NCBI RefSeq assembly: GCF_001552475.1
Contig: NZ_BCRG01000002.1
Span: 310,001-374,000, forward strand
Reading direction: 5' to 3'
From: Microbacterium oleivorans NBRC 103075
GTDB taxonomy: Bacteria > Actinomycetota > Actinomycetes > Actinomycetales > Microbacteriaceae
DNA: 64,000 nt
Shown: in pieces, positions 35,178 through 46,360 of the stretch
Layout of the letters: each line of letters begins with the position of its first letter
Numbering within the stretch: the stretch's first letter is position 1
Notes under the pieces: generated by a model
What the model was told of the DNA's origin: nothing
Database searches by the model: none
What the model saw: the letters and a program-made list of their open reading frames with translations, nothing else
Position numbers and translations under genes: made by a program

Positions 35178-36541
35178 CAGAGGCCTTCGATGGGCTCGGG
35201 AAGCGCGTACCCGGGGTTCGCGGCGGCACGCGACCCCGCCGGCCACAATCCGAGCTCGCGCAGGTCGACCGGGCCGACGAGGGCCGCGTGCCATTCGATG
35301 GCGAATCGGTCGGTCAGGGTCGCGACCTGGTCGACGACGACGCGCTTGCGCTCGGCATCCGTCGTCGCTGCGGCGAAGTCGACCGCGTGGACACGGTCGA
35401 GATTCTCCGGCCGCTCGAGAAGGGCCGACGCGAGGCGCTTCAGAACGCGCCGCTGCTCCTTGTAGAGACCCTTGCGACCGTCGATCGAGACCACGAAGGC
35501 GCCGATCGTGCCCTTGAGCACGGCCATCTCGGCTTCGATGACGCGCGGCACCATCATCCGACCGCGGTAGCGCGTGAGCGCGGGGGTGTCGTAGTGCTCC
35601 CGCGTCGCTGACGTGGCGGCGCGGGCGAAGCGTCCGATGAAGTCGGACGTGAGGTTCTTCAGGCGGCCTACGGAGGCGCGGGTGCCGTCGAACTCCGTCA
35701 TCCACTCGGGAAGCCGCACCAGGCGGTAGAGAGCGTCCGCCAACTCGTCTCGGCTGAATCCGAGCCCCACCCACGCCTGGATCGCCGTGAGCAGGGATTC
35801 ACGCTCGCGGGGGTCGGCGAGGCGGCGCGGGTCGAGGTAGCCGTTGAGGACCGCGTCCTCGAAGTCGTGCACGGAGTAGGCGATGTCGTCCGAGAGGTCC
35901 ATGACCTCCGCCTCGATGCACCGGACGCGCCCGGGAGCGCCCTGCCGCATCCAGTGGAAGACGGCCTCGTCCTCGGCGTAAACCCCGAACTTCTGCCGGC
36001 CGCCGGGATCGGGGATCGCGTGATCGGCTGTCCAGGGGTACTTGCAGGTGGCGTCGAGACTCGCCCGCGTGAGGTTGAGCCCGAAGCTCTCCCCGTCGTC
36101 ATCGACGACCTTCGGCTCGAGGCGCGCGAGGATGCGGAGCGACTGCGCGTTGCCCTCGAACCCGCCGATGTCCTCGGCCCAGTCGTTGAGCGCACGTTCG
36201 CCGTTGTGTCCGAACGGCGGATGCCCGAGGTCGTGACTCAAGCACGCGGTGTCGACGACGTCGGGTGACAGCTCGAGAGCGATCGCGAGCTCGCGACCCA
36301 CCTGGGCGACCTCGAGTGAGTGGGTGAGGCGGTTGCGCGCGAAATCGTCGGGGCTGGCGGGGCTCAGAACCTGCGTCTTCGCGGCGAGGCGCCGGAAAGC
36401 GGCCGAGTGCAGCACCCGCGCGCGGTCGCGGGCGAATCCATCGCGCAGCGAACGATGCTTCTCCGGGTGGAACCGCTCGGCGTCGTGGTCGTCGTAGCCT
36501 GTGGGACGCCCGGACGCGACGCCCACGCTCGCGCCGGTCAC
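35177..36541 (-). CDS. dgt: Deoxyguanosinetriphosphate triphosphohydrolase-like (HD domain)
   Basis: About 454 residues; hydrolyses dNTPs to deoxynucleoside and triphosphate. HD-domain motifs: NRLTHSLEVAQVGRELA (His), CLSHDLGHPPFGHNGERAL (His-Asp plus the family's GHPPFGHNGE), and SLEVMDLSDDIAYSVHDFEDA-like metal Asp (MDLSDDIAYSVHD). GTG at 36541 lies 4 nt after the dus stop; a GTG slightly downstream is possible. Between dus and dnaG in a tight run, the usual actinobacterial order. Confidence 0.93.
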   Translation of the reverse strand: MTGASVGVASGRPTGYDDHDAERFHPEKHRSLRDGFARDRARVLHSAAFRRLAAKTQVLSPASPDDFARNRLTHSLEVAQVGRELAIALELSPDVVDTACLSHDLGHPPFGHNGERALNDWAEDIGGFEGNAQSLRILARLEPKVVDDDGESFGLNLTRASLDATCKYPWTADHAIPDPGGRQKFGVYAEDEAVFHWMRQGAPGRVRCIEAEVMDLSDDIAYSVHDFEDAVLNGYLDPRRLADPRERESLLTAIQAWVGLGFSRDELADALYRLVRLPEWMTEFDGTRASVGRLKNLTSDFIGRFARAATSATREHYDTPALTRYRGRMMVPRVIEAEMAVLKGTIGAFVVSIDGRKGLYKEQRRVLKRLASALLERPENLDRVHAVDFAAATTDAERKRVVVDQVATLTDRFAIEWHAALVGPVDLRELGLWPAGSRAAANPGYALPEPIEGL

Positions 36542-36545
36542 CGTC

Positions 36546-37706
36546 TCAGCCGCCACTGGTGTCGAGCTCCGCGTCTGCCAGGGCCGTGGATGCCGCATGT
36601 CCGATCTCCCGCGAGTCGAGCCAGCCGTCGGGGAGAGCGGGGCGCTTCGGCGTTCCCGCCCGGCCGCGCTGGCCCTCTGCGGCAGCGCCGGGGTAGGGCG
36701 CGTCGAGGTCGAGCGTCGCGAGCAGCTCGTCGATCTCCTCGAGGCTCGACGCCGTCGCGAGCTTCGCGCGGAGGTCACCACCGACGGGGTACCCCTTGAA
36801 GTACCACGCGACGTGCTTGCGGATGTCGCGGCAGCCGCGGTCCTCACTCTCGAAGAACTCGACGAGCAGCTCCGCGTGACGGCGGAACGCGGCCGCGACG
36901 AAGCCGAGGGTCGCGTCGACGGGGTCGGCCGCGTGGCCGGTGCCGAGTTCGCGCGCGAGGTCTCCGAAGAGCCAGGGGCGGCCGAGGCATCCCCTTCCGA
37001 CGACGACTCCGTCGCAACCGGTCTCGGCCATCATGCGGCGGGCGTCCTCTGCCGACCAGATGTCACCGTTGCCGAGCACGGGCACGCTCGTGACCGTCTC
37101 CTTGAGCTTCGTGATCGCCGACCAATCGGCGTGACCGGAGTAGAACTCCGAGGCGGTCCGCGCGTGGAGCGCCACGGCCGCGACGCCGGCGCCCTCGGCG
37201 ATGCGACCGGCTTCGAGGTACGTCAGGTGATCCGAGTCGATCCCCTTCCGCATCTTGACCGTGAGGGGAACGGCTCCAGCCGCCTTCGCGGCGCGCTCGA
37301 CGATCTCGCGGAAGAGCTCCGTCTTCCACGGCAGTGCCGCTCCGCCGCCCTTGCGGGTCACCTTCGGCACGGGGCAGCCGAAATTGAGGTCTACGTGGTC
37401 GGCGTGGTCCTCCTCGACGATGATGCGGACGGCGGCTTCCACGGTCGCCGGATCGACTCCGTAGAGCTGGATGGACCGCGGCGTTTCGGACTCGTGGTGG
37501 CGGATGAGGCGCATCGTCGTGGCGTTGCGCTCGACGAGCGCGCGCGTCGTGATCATCTCGCTGACGTAGAGGCCGGCGCCGTACTCGCGGCAGAGGCGGC
37601 GGAACGCCGTGTTGGTGATGCCCGCCATGGGGGCCAAGACGACGGGCGCGTCGAGGGTGATGGGCCCGATGCGCAGCGGCGCGGGGGGTGCGAGGGTCGT
37701 GGACAT
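36546..37706 (-). CDS. dus: tRNA-dihydrouridine synthase
   Basis: 386 residues, FMN enzyme of the DusB branch. Visible: LAPMAGITNTAFRRLCREYGAGLYVSEMI, the FMN/tRNA segment SIQLYGVDP, active-site Cys in LNFGCPVPKVTRKGGG, VKMRKGID, ALHARTASEFYSGHADW and GNGDIWSAEDA. The C-terminal four-helix tRNA-binding domain has HVAWYFKGYPVG. ATG 37706 is used; a GTG three codons upstream with GGGAG is an alternative. First gene of dus-dgt-dnaG. Confidence 0.94.
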   Translation of the reverse strand: MSTTLAPPAPLRIGPITLDAPVVLAPMAGITNTAFRRLCREYGAGLYVSEMITTRALVERNATTMRLIRHHESETPRSIQLYGVDPATVEAAVRIIVEEDHADHVDLNFGCPVPKVTRKGGGAALPWKTELFREIVERAAKAAGAVPLTVKMRKGIDSDHLTYLEAGRIAEGAGVAAVALHARTASEFYSGHADWSAITKLKETVTSVPVLGNGDIWSAEDARRMMAETGCDGVVVGRGCLGRPWLFGDLARELGTGHAADPVDATLGFVAAAFRRHAELLVEFFESEDRGCRDIRKHVAWYFKGYPVGGDLRAKLATASSLEEIDELLATLDLDAPYPGAAAEGQRGRAGTPKRPALPDGWLDSREIGHAASTALADAELDTSGG

Positions 37707-37757
37707 ATCCTTCACATTCTCCCAGACAGCGAGCGCATCGGGCATCTGCGCTCGCCC

Positions 37758-37763
37758 TATCGT
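37758..37763 (+). promoter_or_regulatory. Leaderless -10 element (TATCGT)
   Basis: TATCGT, 6 nt, then the ATG of the peroxidase gene at 37770. The 6 nt read GGAGAC, so a ribosome-site-like sequence is also present. Confidence 0.45.
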
Positions 37764-37769
37764 GGAGAC

Positions 37770-38264
37770 ATGACCGAGATCCCCCCTCTCCGCGACATCC
37801 CGTTCGTTACGGCAGACGGAAAGGAGGCGACACTCGGCGGCTTCGGCGACAAGGCTTTCCTCATCGTGAACGTCGCCTCCAAGTGCGGGCTCGCTCCGCA
37901 GTACGAGCAGCTCGAGGAGCTGCAGCGCCAGTACGGTGACCGCGGTCTTCAGGTCATCGGCTTCCCGTGCAACCAGTTCATGGGCCAGGAGCCCGGCTCG
38001 ATGGAGGAGATCCTCGACTACTGCGCCGTCAACTGGGGCATCACGTTCCCCATCATGGACAAGGTCCGCGTCAACGGGTCGAGCGCCGCTCCCCTGTACA
38101 AGGCGCTGAAGAAGAGCCCGAACGCCGAGCGGGCGAAGGGTCCTGTCATGTGGAACTTCGAGAAGTTCCTTGTCACCCGCGACGGCGAGCTGCACCGGTT
38201 CCGCCCGCAGACGAAGCCGAACGAGCCCGAGGTCATCAGCGCGATCGAGAGCGCTCTCGCCTGA
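37770..38264 (+). CDS. Glutathione peroxidase family (thiol peroxidase)
   Basis: 164 residues; Cys-type GPx that probably reduces peroxides with thioredoxin or mycothiol-linked donors rather than glutathione, as glutathione is rare in actinobacteria (inference). Catalytic set: Cys39 in NVASKCGL, Gln69 in GFPCNQF, Trp128 and Asn129 in MWNFEKFL. Cys67 and Cys85 are candidate resolving cysteines. No signal peptide. Monocistronic, closed by a strong terminator facing the DsbA-type gene. Confidence 0.92.
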   Translation: MTEIPPLRDIPFVTADGKEATLGGFGDKAFLIVNVASKCGLAPQYEQLEELQRQYGDRGLQVIGFPCNQFMGQEPGSMEEILDYCAVNWGITFPIMDKVRVNGSSAAPLYKALKKSPNAERAKGPVMWNFEKFLVTRDGELHRFRPQTKPNEPEVISAIESALA

Positions 38265-38283
38265 CTCCCCCGAGAACGACGAG

Positions 38284-38311
38284 GGCCGCATCCCGACACC
38301 GGGATGCGGCC
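38284..38311. terminator. Bidirectional terminator between peroxidase and DsbA genes
   Basis: Perfect 12-bp stem (38284-38295 with 38300-38311) and ACAC loop; further complementary bases outside (GAGAACGA with TCGTTCT) extend it. A TTCGTTCTTCT stretch follows on the plus strand. Confidence 0.8.
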
Positions 38312-38326
38312 TTCGTTCTTCTCGGG

Positions 38327-39004
38327 TCAGTTGGCGGCGGGTGCTTCCGCACGCTCGGCCCACACCTGGCGGGTGATCTGGGCGAACGCGGCGGCGGGCT
38401 GAGCGCCGCTGACGCCGTACTTCCCGTCGATCACGAAGAACGGCACACCCTGGATGCCGTAGGCCTGCGCCTGCGCCTGGTCGGCACGCACCGCCTCGAG
38501 GTAGCGGCTCGACTCGAGTGCGTCGCGCGCGGCGTCGCGGTCGAGGCCCGCCTCGCCGGCGAGATCGGCCAAGTCTTCGATGCGACCCACGTGACGCCCC
38601 TCGGTGAAGTACGCCGACATGAGGCGCTCGGTCATCTCCTTCTGCTTGCCCTGCTCTTTGGCGAAGTGCAGCAGTTCGTGAGCCTTCACCGTGTTGGTGT
38701 GCTTCAGGATGTCGAAGCGGTAGCCGAGCCCGGCGTCGGCGGCGACGCCGGTCACGCGCTCGAGCATCTGCTCGACCTGGTCCGCCGGCATCCCCTTGTA
38801 CTGGGAGAGGAAGTCGATCTCGGTGCCCTCGAAGTCCACTGGGGTGTCAGGAGACAACTCGTACGAGTGGAAGGTCACCTCCACACGGGGAGCGTCGGCA
38901 TCCGTCGCCGCCTCCGCCAACCCGGTCTCGAGGTTTCGTTTTCCGATGTAGCACCACGGGCAGGCGATATCGCTCCACACGTCGATCTTGATGGGGTCCG
39001 TCAC
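38327..39004 (-). CDS. DsbA-family (FrnE-like) oxidoreductase
   Basis: 225 residues, thioredoxin fold with an inserted helical domain. The redox motif is CPWC (Cys15, Cys18) in DIACPWCYIGKRN, and the cis-Pro loop is GIQGVPFFVIDGKYGVSGAQ. FrnE-like members lack a signal peptide and work in the cytoplasm; none is visible here. GTG at 39004 begins VTDPIKIDVWSD as in relatives. Divergent from the small kinase gene. Confidence 0.92.
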   Translation of the reverse strand: MTDPIKIDVWSDIACPWCYIGKRNLETGLAEAATDADAPRVEVTFHSYELSPDTPVDFEGTEIDFLSQYKGMPADQVEQMLERVTGVAADAGLGYRFDILKHTNTVKAHELLHFAKEQGKQKEMTERLMSAYFTEGRHVGRIEDLADLAGEAGLDRDAARDALESSRYLEAVRADQAQAQAYGIQGVPFFVIDGKYGVSGAQPAAAFAQITRQVWAERAEAPAAN

Positions 39005-39052
39005 ACCGCGTGCAACGCGCAAGAGCCCTGGTCGTATTCCCTGCGCCGCTTC

Positions 39053-39058
39053 TAGGCT
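39053..39058 (+). promoter_or_regulatory. Leaderless -10 element (TAGGCT)
   Basis: TAGGCT, 6 nt, ATG of the P-loop kinase gene at 39065; no ribosome site. Confidence 0.6.
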
Positions 39059-39064
39059 GGCCGG

Positions 39065-39631
39065 ATGCTCTCGGCAGACGACCCGCTCCCGTACCCGCCC
39101 CGCCGCGTCGTGATCGCGGGGACGACCGGTGTCGGCAAATCGACCCTCGCGCGCCGCCTCGCGGAGCTCTGGGATCTGGAGTACACCGAACTCGACTCCC
39201 TCTTCCACGGCCCCGGCTGGACCACGCGACCCGAGTTCGTCGACGACGTGCGCCGCGTCGCCGGCGGCGAACGCTGGGTGTCGGAGTGGAACTATTTCAG
39301 TTCCGGCGGCGGGCAGATCCTCGGCGAACGGGCGGACCTCGCTGTGTGGCTCGACTTCCCGCGCCGGATTGCGCGCGCCCGGCTCCTGCGCCGCACGCTC
39401 AGCCGCCGCATCCGCCGTCAGGTCCTCTGGAACGGCAACGTCGAGCCGCCCCTGTGGACCGTTCTCCGCGACCCCGACCACATCCTCCGGTGGGAGATGC
39501 GCACGCACGCCACCTGGAAGAGGCGGATGCCGGTGGTCGCCGCTGAATACGGCCTTCCCGTCGTGCGGCTCACCCACCCCCGTGCGGTGGAGCGCTGGCT
39601 CGCGGGCGCGGCCGCCGACGTCGTCGGCTGA
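39065..39631 (+). CDS. P-loop kinase-like protein (topology-modulation type)
   Basis: 188 residues; Walker A GTTGVGKST (19-27), then ELDSLFHGPGWTTRPEF, a lid-like basic stretch RRTLSRRIRRQVLWNGN, and RTHATWKRRMP. This is the adenylate-kinase-like family often labelled topology modulation protein (FlaR-like); the substrate is unknown. The ATG is fixed by the leaderless spacing. It ends 2 bp before uppS on the other strand. Confidence 0.82.
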   Translation: MLSADDPLPYPPRRVVIAGTTGVGKSTLARRLAELWDLEYTELDSLFHGPGWTTRPEFVDDVRRVAGGERWVSEWNYFSSGGGQILGERADLAVWLDFPRRIARARLLRRTLSRRIRRQVLWNGNVEPPLWTVLRDPDHILRWEMRTHATWKRRMPVVAAEYGLPVVRLTHPRAVERWLAGAAADVVG

Positions 39632-39633
39632 GG

Positions 39634-40440
39634 TCAGGAAGCGGTCGGCGCGTCTTTCGCCCCACCGAACCGGCGATCGCGAGACAGGTAGAGCTCGATC
39701 GCGCCCCACAGGTCGGAGCGGGAGAAGTCCGGCCACAGCGTGTCGAGGAAGACCATCTCGGCGTACGCCGCCTCCCAGAGGAGGAAGTTACTGGTGCGCT
39801 GCTCGCCGCTGGAGCGGACGAAGAGGTCGACGTCTGGCATGTCCGGCACATAGAGGTGACGCCGGAGCATCTTCTCGGTGATCGCGGACGGCTTCAGCGT
39901 GCCCTTCGCGATCTCCTCGCCCATGGCTCGCATCGCGTCGATGATCTCGTGGCGTCCGCCGTAATTGACGCACATCGTCAGGGTCAGGCCGGTGTTGGCT
40001 GCGGTGAGCTGTTCGGCGTACTGCAGTTCCTTGATCACGGAGCCCCACAGCCGAGGCTTGCGGCCCGCCCACCGGATGCGGACGTTCCACTCGTTCAGCT
40101 GGTCGCGCCGCCGGTGCAGCACGTCCCGGTTGTATCCCATGAGGAAGCGCACCTCCTCGGGAGAGCGAGCCCAGTTCTCCGTCGAGAAGGCGTAGACGCT
40201 GAGGTGCTTCACCCCGGCCTGCACGGCGCCGGCGACGACGTCGAGCAACACTTCCTCGCCCGCCCGGTGACCCTCGATGCGTGTGAGTCCCCGCCGATTC
40301 GCCCAGCGGCCGTTGCCGTCCATGACGATCGCGACGTGTGCGGGGACCGAGCCCTTCGGGAACTCCGGTGGGTGGACGCCGGTCCAGTCGAGGGCACGGT
40401 AGGGCACCGCGTCGCGATGCGTGTAGGGCTTGGGACTCAC
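39634..40440 (-). CDS. uppS: Isoprenyl (undecaprenyl/decaprenyl) diphosphate synthase
   Basis: 268 residues; cis-prenyl transferase making the lipid carrier for cell-wall polymers. Motifs: [16 protein letters not shown] with catalytic Asp41, [31 protein letters not shown], and [24 protein letters not shown]. The N-terminal extension of about 30 residues is typical for the actinobacterial long form. ATG overlaps the recO stop (ATGA). Chain length (C50 or C55) is not readable. Confidence 0.96.
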   Translation of the reverse strand: MSPKPYTHRDAVPYRALDWTGVHPPEFPKGSVPAHVAIVMDGNGRWANRRGLTRIEGHRAGEEVLLDVVAGAVQAGVKHLSVYAFSTENWARSPEEVRFLMGYNRDVLHRRRDQLNEWNVRIRWAGRKPRLWGSVIKELQYAEQLTAANTGLTLTMCVNYGGRHEIIDAMRAMGEEIAKGTLKPSAITEKMLRRHLYVPDMPDVDLFVRSSGEQRTSNFLLWEAAYAEMVFLDTLWPDFSRSDLWGAIELYLSRDRRFGGAKDAPTAS

Positions 40441-41165
40441 CGGGGCGCCTCCAGGTGGGACAGGGAACGGATGCCGCGTTCAGTGTGCCACTGCGCGTAG
40501 GCGGCGATGAGCCCGGACGACGCCGCGGTCGCGCCGTGGGATGCGGCATCCACCTGGTCCCACTCCCCCGCCAGCAGCGCGCGCATGAGATCGCCGGTCT
40601 CCGGGTTGACACGCGGCGACCCGGCGGGAGCGCATGCCGAGCAGACGATGCCGCCCAGCTGCGCGACGAACCAGTCGTGCGGGCCGGGGGCTCCGCACCG
40701 GGCGCACTCCCGAAGCGAGGGAGCCCATCCCGACAGGGACATGACACGGAGCAGGTAGGAATCGAGGACGGAGCGCGGAGCGTGATCGCCACGGGCGAGG
40801 GCGCGGAGCCCCCCGACGAGCAGCAGGTACTGCTGCGGCGTCGTCTCCGCCTCGTTCAGCCGGTCGGCCGTCTCCGACATGGCGGAGGCCGCCGTGTACC
40901 GGTCGTAATCCGTCGCGATGTCGGCCCCGTAGGCGCCGAGGGATTCCGCCTGCTGCACAATGTCGAGGGTCCGGCCCTTGTACATCTGCACGTCGGCGAC
41001 CATGAACGGCTCGAGCCGGGCGCCGAACTTGGAAGACGTGCGACGCACGCCCTTCGCGACCGCGCGCACCTTGCCGTTGCGACGGCTCAGCAGAGTCAGG
41101 ATGCGGTCCGCCTCCCCCAGCTTGTGGGTGCGAAGGACCACGACCTCGTCGCGGTATGTGGGCAC
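40437..41165 (-). CDS. recO: DNA repair protein RecO
   Basis: 242 residues; loads RecA with RecR during RecF-pathway repair. N-terminal OB fold [39 protein letters not shown], and a C-terminal zinc site CARCG and CSAC. GTG at 41165 is 6 nt after GATAAT (minus strand), a probable leaderless start. Operon with uppS. Divergent from the TRIC-like gene with only 35 bp between the two start codons. Confidence 0.94.
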   Translation of the reverse strand: MPTYRDEVVVLRTHKLGEADRILTLLSRRNGKVRAVAKGVRRTSSKFGARLEPFMVADVQMYKGRTLDIVQQAESLGAYGADIATDYDRYTAASAMSETADRLNEAETTPQQYLLLVGGLRALARGDHAPRSVLDSYLLRVMSLSGWAPSLRECARCGAPGPHDWFVAQLGGIVCSACAPAGSPRVNPETGDLMRALLAGEWDQVDAASHGATAASSGLIAAYAQWHTERGIRSLSHLEAPR

Positions 41166-41171
41166 CCATCG

Positions 41172-41194
41172 ATTATCCCGCGACGAGGGACAAT
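41172..41194. promoter_or_regulatory. Head-to-head -10 elements of recO and the TRIC-like gene
   Basis: Minus: GATAAT (41177-41172), 6 nt, GTG 41165. Plus: GACAAT (41189-41194), 6 nt, GTG 41201. Neither has a clear -35, which would fall next to the other gene's start. Confidence 0.45.
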
Positions 41195-41200
41195 GAAGGC

Positions 41201-41887
41201 GTGACCGAGCCGCAGTTCCTCATCCCCCTCTGGGCAGACCTGACCGCCGTGGGCCTCGGCGGTGTCCAGGGAGCCCTGTTCGCCTCGGGTTTCCAGGGCC
41301 AGCGGCGCCTCGACCTGCTGGGGGTCTCGATCATCGGCGTCGTCATGGGACTCGGCGGCGGCATGATCCGCGACCTGCTCCTCAGCACGACGCCGGTCGC
41401 GCTGCAGAGCAACGGGTACCTCTTCACCGTGACGGCCGCCGCGATCGTCGGGATGCTGCTCGCCAACGTCTTCCAGCGGCTGAACGCCGTCATCGTGGCC
41501 CTCGACGCCGTCGCGATCGGCATGTTCGGAGCGCTCGGCACGACGAAGGCCCTCGCCCTCGGCCTCCCGCCGATCCCGTCGGTGTTCGTCGGCGTGTGCG
41601 CGGCCGTCGGCGGTGGCCTGCTTCGTGACGTGTTCATGGGGCTCCCCGTCGCCATGATGCACGTCGGATCGCTCTACGCGGTCGCCGCCGCGGTCGGCTG
41701 CGCCGTCCTCGCCGTGCTCGACGTGCTCGACGTCGGTCCGGTCCCGGCCGCGATCACCTGCATCGCGGTGACCGCCGTCATCCGTGTCCTCGCCGTCGTG
41801 TTCGACATCTCGCTGCCGGAGCAGCGCGCGCTCTACCGGCGGAAGGTCGCCGTCGAGACCTCGACGATTCCCATCATCAAGCCCTGA
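41201..41887 (+). CDS. TRIC-type cation channel family protein (UPF0126, YadS-like)
   Basis: 228 residues, six to seven short membrane helices in two related halves. The family's glycine-rich signatures are duplicated: [23 protein letters not shown] and [21 protein letters not shown]. Bacterial TRIC-like proteins form potassium-permeable trimeric channels; the role here is inferred from the family. GTG 41201 is taken because the frame upstream lies in recO regulatory DNA. Ends 16 bp from the leuA stop. Confidence 0.88.
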   Translation: MTEPQFLIPLWADLTAVGLGGVQGALFASGFQGQRRLDLLGVSIIGVVMGLGGGMIRDLLLSTTPVALQSNGYLFTVTAAAIVGMLLANVFQRLNAVIVALDAVAIGMFGALGTTKALALGLPPIPSVFVGVCAAVGGGLLRDVFMGLPVAMMHVGSLYAVAAAVGCAVLAVLDVLDVGPVPAAITCIAVTAVIRVLAVVFDISLPEQRALYRRKVAVETSTIPIIKP

Positions 41888-41903
41888 CGGCGACCCGCCC
41901 GAC

Positions 41904-44477
<2,574 letters not shown>

Positions 44478-44495
44478 CCGGCAGTCGGTTCGACG

Positions 44496-45425
44496 TCACG
44501 GCAGCAGCGCGAGCTTGCCGCCGGGGTGCCCCTCCATGAGGAAGCGCGCCGCCTCCACCGCCTCGGCAAACGGATACTTGCGAGCGACGGGGACCTTGAG
44601 GAGGCCCCGACGAGCGAGATCGACGAGGTCACCGCGCACGGCGTCGCGGAACGCGGCGCTGGCGGGCAGCATTCCGCCGATGGCGACGATCCCGTGCGAC
44701 TCGAGGTCTCGGCGCACGATCGTGATGATGCGCTCCCGGTTCGCGACGAGGGCGAGAGACGCGTCGATCGCCTCGTCGGTGCCCACGCCGTCGAGCGCTG
44801 CGACGAAGGGGGCACCACCCGCGGCATCCTTCGCCCGCTCGACGAGCCCCGGGCCGTAGGTGATCGGGATGCCGCCGTACTGACGCACGACGTCGGCGTT
44901 TCGCTCGCTCGCCGTTCCCACGACGCGCACGCCGCGGACGGCGGCCTGCTGCAGGAAGCTGACACCCACGGCGCCGGAGGCGGCGTGGAACAGAACCGTG
45001 TCGCCGCGCTCGGCTCGACTGAGCTCCAGCAGCTCCGCCGCCGTCGCCCCGGCGAGGAACAGGTTCGCCGCGGCCGGGTGGTCGAGGTTCTCCGGCTTGG
45101 CGAACGCCTTCTCCGCCGGGATCGTCAGTTCGGTCGCGTATCCCCCGCTGAGGCGGAAGGCGAGCACGGCATCACCGATCGCCGCAGCCCCCGAACCGAT
45201 GACGGTGTCCGGGCCGAGGGCGGTGATCTCACCGGAGACCTCGTATCCGATCGGGAAGGGGTGCGTCGCACCAGGACGCGTGGGGTATTTGACGTCCGCC
45301 GGATTCATGCCGATGGCGTGCACCCGGATCGTGACCTCTCCCGGCCCGGGGGCCGGAACCTCGACCTCACGGAGTTCCCAATCCGACAGTCCGTCCGGAC
45401 CCGTCGCGAACCATGCCTGTGCCAT
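44496..45425 (-). CDS. NADP-dependent quinone/alcohol oxidoreductase (MDR family)
   Basis: 309 residues, zinc-free medium-chain dehydrogenase/reductase. GroES-like N-terminal half with PGPGEVTIRVHAIGMNPADVKYPTRPG and GYEVSGEITALG, Rossmann half with LFHAASGAVGVSFLQQAAVRGVRVVGTAS, where the AxxGxVG nucleotide loop is visible. No structural or catalytic zinc Cys/His set. ATG 45425 has AAGGAC 6 nt upstream. Substrate unknown. It overlaps no neighbour; era begins downstream of its start on the same strand. Confidence 0.88.
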   Translation of the reverse strand: MAQAWFATGPDGLSDWELREVEVPAPGPGEVTIRVHAIGMNPADVKYPTRPGATHPFPIGYEVSGEITALGPDTVIGSGAAAIGDAVLAFRLSGGYATELTIPAEKAFAKPENLDHPAAANLFLAGATAAELLELSRAERGDTVLFHAASGAVGVSFLQQAAVRGVRVVGTASERNADVVRQYGGIPITYGPGLVERAKDAAGGAPFVAALDGVGTDEAIDASLALVANRERIITIVRRDLESHGIVAIGGMLPASAAFRDAVRGDLVDLARRGLLKVPVARKYPFAEAVEAARFLMEGHPGGKLALLP

Positions 45426-45463
45426 GCGCTTGTCCTTCCGTAGAGAGCCGGCGTCGCCGCCGG

Positions 45464-46360
45464 TCAGAAACCGAGTCGGCCCAGCTGCTTGGGGTCGCGC
45501 TGCCATTCCTTCGCGACGCGCACCCGGAGCGAGAGGAACACGCGTCCGCCGACGAGGGGCTCGATGCCCGCTCGAGCGCGCGCGCCCACGTCCTTCAGAC
45601 GAGACCCGCCACGACCGATGATGATGGCCTTCTGGCTGTCGCGCTCGACGACGATGTTCGCGTAGATGTCTGTCAGGTCGCTGTTCTCGCGAGGCGCCAT
45701 GTCCTCGATCGTGACCGCGATGGAGTGCGGCAGCTCGTCGCGCACTCCGTCGAGGGCGGCCTCGCGGATGATCTCCGCAATCCGGTCCGAGATGCTCTCG
45801 TCCGTGACCATGCCCTCCGGGTAGAGCGGCGGGCCCTTCGGCATGAGCTTCAGGAGCTCGTCCGCGAGCACGTCGAGCTGGTCATCGGTCACGGCCGACA
45901 GCGGGATGACGGCGTCCCAGTCCTCGCGGAGGGCGTCGACCTCCATGAGCCGCTCGGTGATCTCCTCGCGAGAGGCGATGTCGACCTTCGTGACGATGGC
46001 GATCTTCTTCGCCCGGCCGTAGCCGTCGAGGGATGCCGCGATCCGTCGGTCTCCGGGGCCCACCTTCTCGGTGGCGGGCACGAGGAACCCGATCGCGTCT
46101 ACGTCGCCGAGCACCTGGTCCACGAGGTCGTTGAGCCGCTGGCCCAAGAGGGTCCGCGGTCGGTGGATGCCGGGGGTGTCGACGATCACCAGCTGGCCGC
46201 CGGGTCGATTCAGGATGCCGCGGATCGCCTTTCGAGTGGTCTGCGGCTTGTCGCTGGTGATGGCGACCTTCTCGCCGACGAGCGCATTGGTCAGCGTGGA
46301 CTTGCCGACATTGGGACGTCCGACGAACGTCACGAAACCGGAACGGTCGCTCACGGTCAC
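45464..46360 (-). CDS. era: GTPase Era
   Basis: 298 residues; binds 16S rRNA near its 3' end and helps 30S assembly. G1 GRPNVGKST (14-22), G2 TSDKPQTTRKA, G3 DTPGIH, G4 TKVD, and C-terminal KH domain with RDSQKAIIIGRGGSRLKDVG. The GTG start overlaps the corC stop (GTGA). Last gene of the long hrcA-era run, and functionally paired with YbeY and RsmE, which also act on 16S rRNA. Confidence 0.97.
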   Translation of the reverse strand: MTVSDRSGFVTFVGRPNVGKSTLTNALVGEKVAITSDKPQTTRKAIRGILNRPGGQLVIVDTPGIHRPRTLLGQRLNDLVDQVLGDVDAIGFLVPATEKVGPGDRRIAASLDGYGRAKKIAIVTKVDIASREEITERLMEVDALREDWDAVIPLSAVTDDQLDVLADELLKLMPKGPPLYPEGMVTDESISDRIAEIIREAALDGVRDELPHSIAVTIEDMAPRENSDLTDIYANIVVERDSQKAIIIGRGGSRLKDVGARARAGIEPLVGGRVFLSLRVRVAKEWQRDPKQLGRLGF

